Source: CAVPGP01 sp963704025
GTDB taxonomy: Bacteria; Actinomycetota; Thermoleophilia; Gaiellales; Gaiellaceae
Length of the DNA stretch: 64,000 nucleotides
NCBI GenBank assembly: GCA_963704025.1
Contig: CAVPGP010000001.1
Location: forward strand, 372,001-436,000
Direction: 5' to 3'
Of the stretch, positions 62,078 through 64,000 are shown piece by piece; position 1 is the stretch's first letter, and each line of letters starts with the position of its first letter. Both the position numbers and the translations under genes were made by a program. A model generated the notes under the pieces. That model ran no database searches and had not been told where the DNA came from. It saw only the letters and a program-made list of their open reading frames with translations.

Positions 62078-63081
62078 GCCTGACGAGCTACCAGCGCGTG
62101 CCGCTGCTCTTCGGCGCCTCGCCGGTGCACCGCCTCGAGCGGCTGAGCGAGCACCTCGGCGGCGGCGTCGAGATCTGGGCGAAGCGGGAGGACTGCAACT
62201 CCGGGCTCGCGTACGGCGGGAACAAGGTGCGCAAGCTCGAGTACCTCGTCGCCGAGGCGCTGGCGCAGCGCTGCGACACGCTCGTCTCGATCGGCGGCGT
62301 CCAGTCGAACCACACCCGCCAGGTCGCCGCGGTGGCCGCACGGCTCGGGCTCGGCTGCGTGCTCGTCCAGGAGCACTGGGTCGACTGGCCGGACGCGGTC
62401 TACGACAAGGTCGGCAACATCCTGCTCTCCAGGATCATGGGCGCCGACGTGCGGCTCGACCCGGCCGGGTTCGACATCGGCTTCCGGCCAAGCTGGGAGG
62501 AGGCGCTCGCGTCTGTCGCGGAGCGCGGCGGCAAGCCGTACCCGATCCCGGCCGGCGCATCGGACCACCCGCTGGGCGGGCTCGGCTTCGCCCGCTGGGC
62601 GGACGAGGTCGCCGAGCAGGAGCGCGAGCTCGGGGTCTTCTTCGACACGGTCGTCGTCTGCTCCGTCACCGGCTCGACGCAGGCCGGGATGATCGCGGGC
62701 TTCGCGGCGCAGGCGCGCGAGCGGAGGGTGCTCGGCATCGACGGCTCGGCGACGGTCGAGCAGACCCGCGAGCAGATCGCACGGATCGCCCGGAGCACCG
62801 CGGAGGCGATCGGCCTCGGCCGTGACCTGCGCGACGAGGAGATCGTACTGCTCGACGAGTGGCACGCCGGCACGTACGGCATCCCGGACGCGAAGACGAT
62901 TGACGCGATCCGGCTCTGCGCACAGCTGGAGGGCATGCTGACCGACCCGGTCTACGAGGGCAAGTCGATGGCGGCGCTGATCGACCTCGTGCGCGACGGT
63001 CGGATCGAGCCCGGCTCGCGCGTCCTCTACGCCCACCTCGGCGGGCAGCCTGCGCTCAACGCGTACGCGGGCGCGTTCTAG
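62074..63081 (+). CDS. acdS: 1-aminocyclopropane-1-carboxylate deaminase
   Basis: A 335-residue PLP enzyme of the tryptophan-synthase-beta fold. ACC deaminase opens the ring of the plant ethylene precursor ACC to 2-oxobutyrate and ammonia. The PLP lysine lies in SGLAYGGNKVRKLEYL near 43-58, with GVQSNHTRQVAAVAA near 75-89. The residues that separate ACC deaminases from D-cysteine desulfhydrases are of the deaminase kind: YEGKSM near 291 keeps the Tyr-Glu pair, and YAHLGGQPALN near 316 keeps the Leu. ATG 62074 overlaps the amidotransferase stop. D-cysteine desulfhydrase is a weaker alternative. Confidence 0.9.
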   Translation: MSLTSYQRVPLLFGASPVHRLERLSEHLGGGVEIWAKREDCNSGLAYGGNKVRKLEYLVAEALAQRCDTLVSIGGVQSNHTRQVAAVAARLGLGCVLVQEHWVDWPDAVYDKVGNILLSRIMGADVRLDPAGFDIGFRPSWEEALASVAERGGKPYPIPAGASDHPLGGLGFARWADEVAEQERELGVFFDTVVVCSVTGSTQAGMIAGFAAQARERRVLGIDGSATVEQTREQIARIARSTAEAIGLGRDLRDEEIVLLDEWHAGTYGIPDAKTIDAIRLCAQLEGMLTDPVYEGKSMAALIDLVRDGRIEPGSRVLYAHLGGQPALNAYAGAF

Positions 63082-63455
63082 GAAGACGGCCGGCGCTCGA
63101 CCGGCAGGTCGTCCAGCCGCGACCACTCGTGCCACGAGCCGAGGTAGTTGCGCGCGGCCCAGCCGGCCGCGCGCAGCATCTGGACGGCAAGCGCCGAGCG
63201 AGAGCCGCTGTGGCAGTAGGCGACGATCTCGGCCCCGGGCGGAACGCCCAGCTCGCGCGCCAGCGCCTCTACCGGCAGCTCGAGCAGCCGGTAGAGGTCG
63301 ACGTTCCTCGCCCCGGGAATGTGGCCCTGGCGCGGGTCGCACGGCTGGCCGAGCGAGCCGTCGTACTCGCCCGCCGTGCGCACGTCCACGACGGCGACCG
63401 CGCCGAGCCGCGAGGCCAGCTCATCGACCTCGATCTCGCTTGGAGCTTCGCTCAC
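63078..63455 (-). CDS. Rhodanese-like sulfurtransferase
   Basis: A 125-residue single-domain rhodanese. VAVVDVRTAGEYDGSLGQPC near 20-39 and GHIPGARNVDLY near 44-55 are the strand and helix signatures, and the active-site loop is VAYCHSGSRSALA near 84-96, with its cysteine able to carry persulfide. GTG 63455 overlaps the stop of the GST gene by four bases, and its end overlaps acdS convergently. The substrate is unknown. Confidence 0.9.
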   Translation of the reverse strand: MSEAPSEIEVDELASRLGAVAVVDVRTAGEYDGSLGQPCDPRQGHIPGARNVDLYRLLELPVEALARELGVPPGAEIVAYCHSGSRSALAVQMLRAAGWAARNYLGSWHEWSRLDDLPVERRPSS

Positions 63456-63985
63456 AGCGCGGCCACGAGCGCAAGCTCTTCGGCGAAAGCCGGCCGGCCG
63501 GCCATCCGCTCGAGCCACACCTCGACGTCGGGTGGCAGCGCCACGTCGAGCATCTCCCGGGCGCGGATCACCCACGGCGCGTACGCGGCGTCGACGAAGA
63601 GGTTGCGCCCGAGCGGCAGGGTCGCAAGCTGGTCGTCCAGCCGGTTCTCGTCGCCGCGCCGGAACGCGTAATAGTCGTCTCCGAGGAGGTCGTCGAAGCG
63701 GAAGACCGCCAGGCGCGCGAGCGCGCGGTCGGCCGGGTCGGCGGGGAGCAGGGCAGGCTCGGGGTATCGCTCCTCGAGGTACTCCATGATCAGCGAGGAC
63801 TCGGGCAGAACCAAGCCGTCCTCCTCGAGGACGGGCACCTTGCCCGTGGGGTTCTTCTCGTAGAGCCAGCTCGGCCGGTCCGAGAGGTCGATCTCGAAGG
63901 ACTCCCACGGAGCCCCTTTCTCGGCGAGGACGATCCGCACGCGCGCGCAGTAGGGACAGCGGGCCGCGTCGTAGATCGTGATCAC
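63452..63985 (-). CDS. Glutathione S-transferase-family protein
   Basis: A 177-residue GST-like protein. The thioredoxin-like domain begins ITIYDAARCPYCARVRIVLA near 2-21 with a CPYC motif, as in glutaredoxin-like and omega-type GSTs; NPTGKVPVLEEDGLVLPESS near 46-65 is the cis-Pro/Ser glutathione site, and IMEYLEERYP leads into the helical domain. Actinobacteria mostly lack glutathione, so mycothiol or another thiol may be the partner. GTG 63985. The CPYC motif suggests reductase activity rather than conjugation. Confidence 0.88.
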   Translation of the reverse strand: MITIYDAARCPYCARVRIVLAEKGAPWESFEIDLSDRPSWLYEKNPTGKVPVLEEDGLVLPESSLIMEYLEERYPEPALLPADPADRALARLAVFRFDDLLGDDYYAFRRGDENRLDDQLATLPLGRNLFVDAAYAPWVIRAREMLDVALPPDVEVWLERMAGRPAFAEELALVAAL

Positions 63986-64000
63986 GCGAGCCCCAGGATG

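Noticed and set aside
1..64000. tRNA, rRNA, tmRNA, known riboswitches and a selenocysteine tRNA inside the window.
   Set aside because: None recognised by eye in the intergenic regions; a covariance-model search would be decisive but could not be run.

Overview
The window is high-GC bacterial DNA with many GTG/TTG starts, short intergenic gaps and 4-bp start/stop overlaps. Gene content (SARP-type regulator, PknB-type kinase, several NarL-type two-component sensors, small actinobacterial-looking membrane proteins, LysM and DD-carboxypeptidase genes, ACC deaminase) suggests an actinobacterium, most likely of the Thermoleophilia (Gaiellales/Solirubrobacterales-like). That placement is inferred from gene content only. 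No rRNA, tRNA or CRISPR array was recognised.

Layout. 1-7.5 kb: partial NUDIX gene, orphan cNMP-binding domain, serine hydrolase, divergent ridA-ybdK, then a peroxiredoxin whose peroxidatic residue is encoded by an in-frame TGA followed by a textbook bacterial SECIS hairpin (a predicted selenoprotein), a polytopic membrane protein, an MFS transporter and an alpha/beta-hydrolase-LuxR fusion. 7.7-16 kb is the accessory part: a haloperoxidase remnant, a secreted barrel-like protein, a Ser/Thr kinase with a beta-propeller, a SARP(BTAD)-USP fusion regulator, peptidase E, and an IS110 transposase cut by an IS3-family element. Two sites of three heptamers at 11-bp pitch, the classic SARP operator layout, lie before the kinase and before the secreted protein. 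16-23 kb: two NarL-type two-component systems around an orphan TRAP-type lipoprotein. 23-32 kb: fabI, a large subtilase, SDR, methyltransferase, and the minus-strand run HAD-acpS-nnr-alr.

32-64 kb is mostly housekeeping on the minus strand: glmS, glmM, rpsI, rplM; guaB-guaA-GNAT; pyrF-LysM-dac-pfkB; HU; pyrE; murI-rph-mgtC-rdgB. Between them sit a LysR regulator, a stand-alone MshEN (c-di-GMP-receptor-type) protein beside a Glu/Pro/Val-repeat protein, a large cyclase/AAA/TPR regulator, and a plus-strand operon DUF72-amidotransferase-acdS (ACC deaminase).

Themes: peptidoglycan precursor and wall supply (glmM, glmS, alr, murI, DD-carboxypeptidase), nucleotide synthesis and hygiene (guaA, guaB, pyrE, pyrF, rdgB, rph, UDG), metabolite repair (ridA, nnr), and thiol/selenol redox (Sec-peroxiredoxin, YbdK-like ligase, GST, rhodanese).

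Caution: at least 14 single-base frameshifts interrupt nine otherwise well-conserved genes, several at homopolymers or CG runs. Many are probably sequencing or assembly indels. I annotate those genes at full extent and give each break point.
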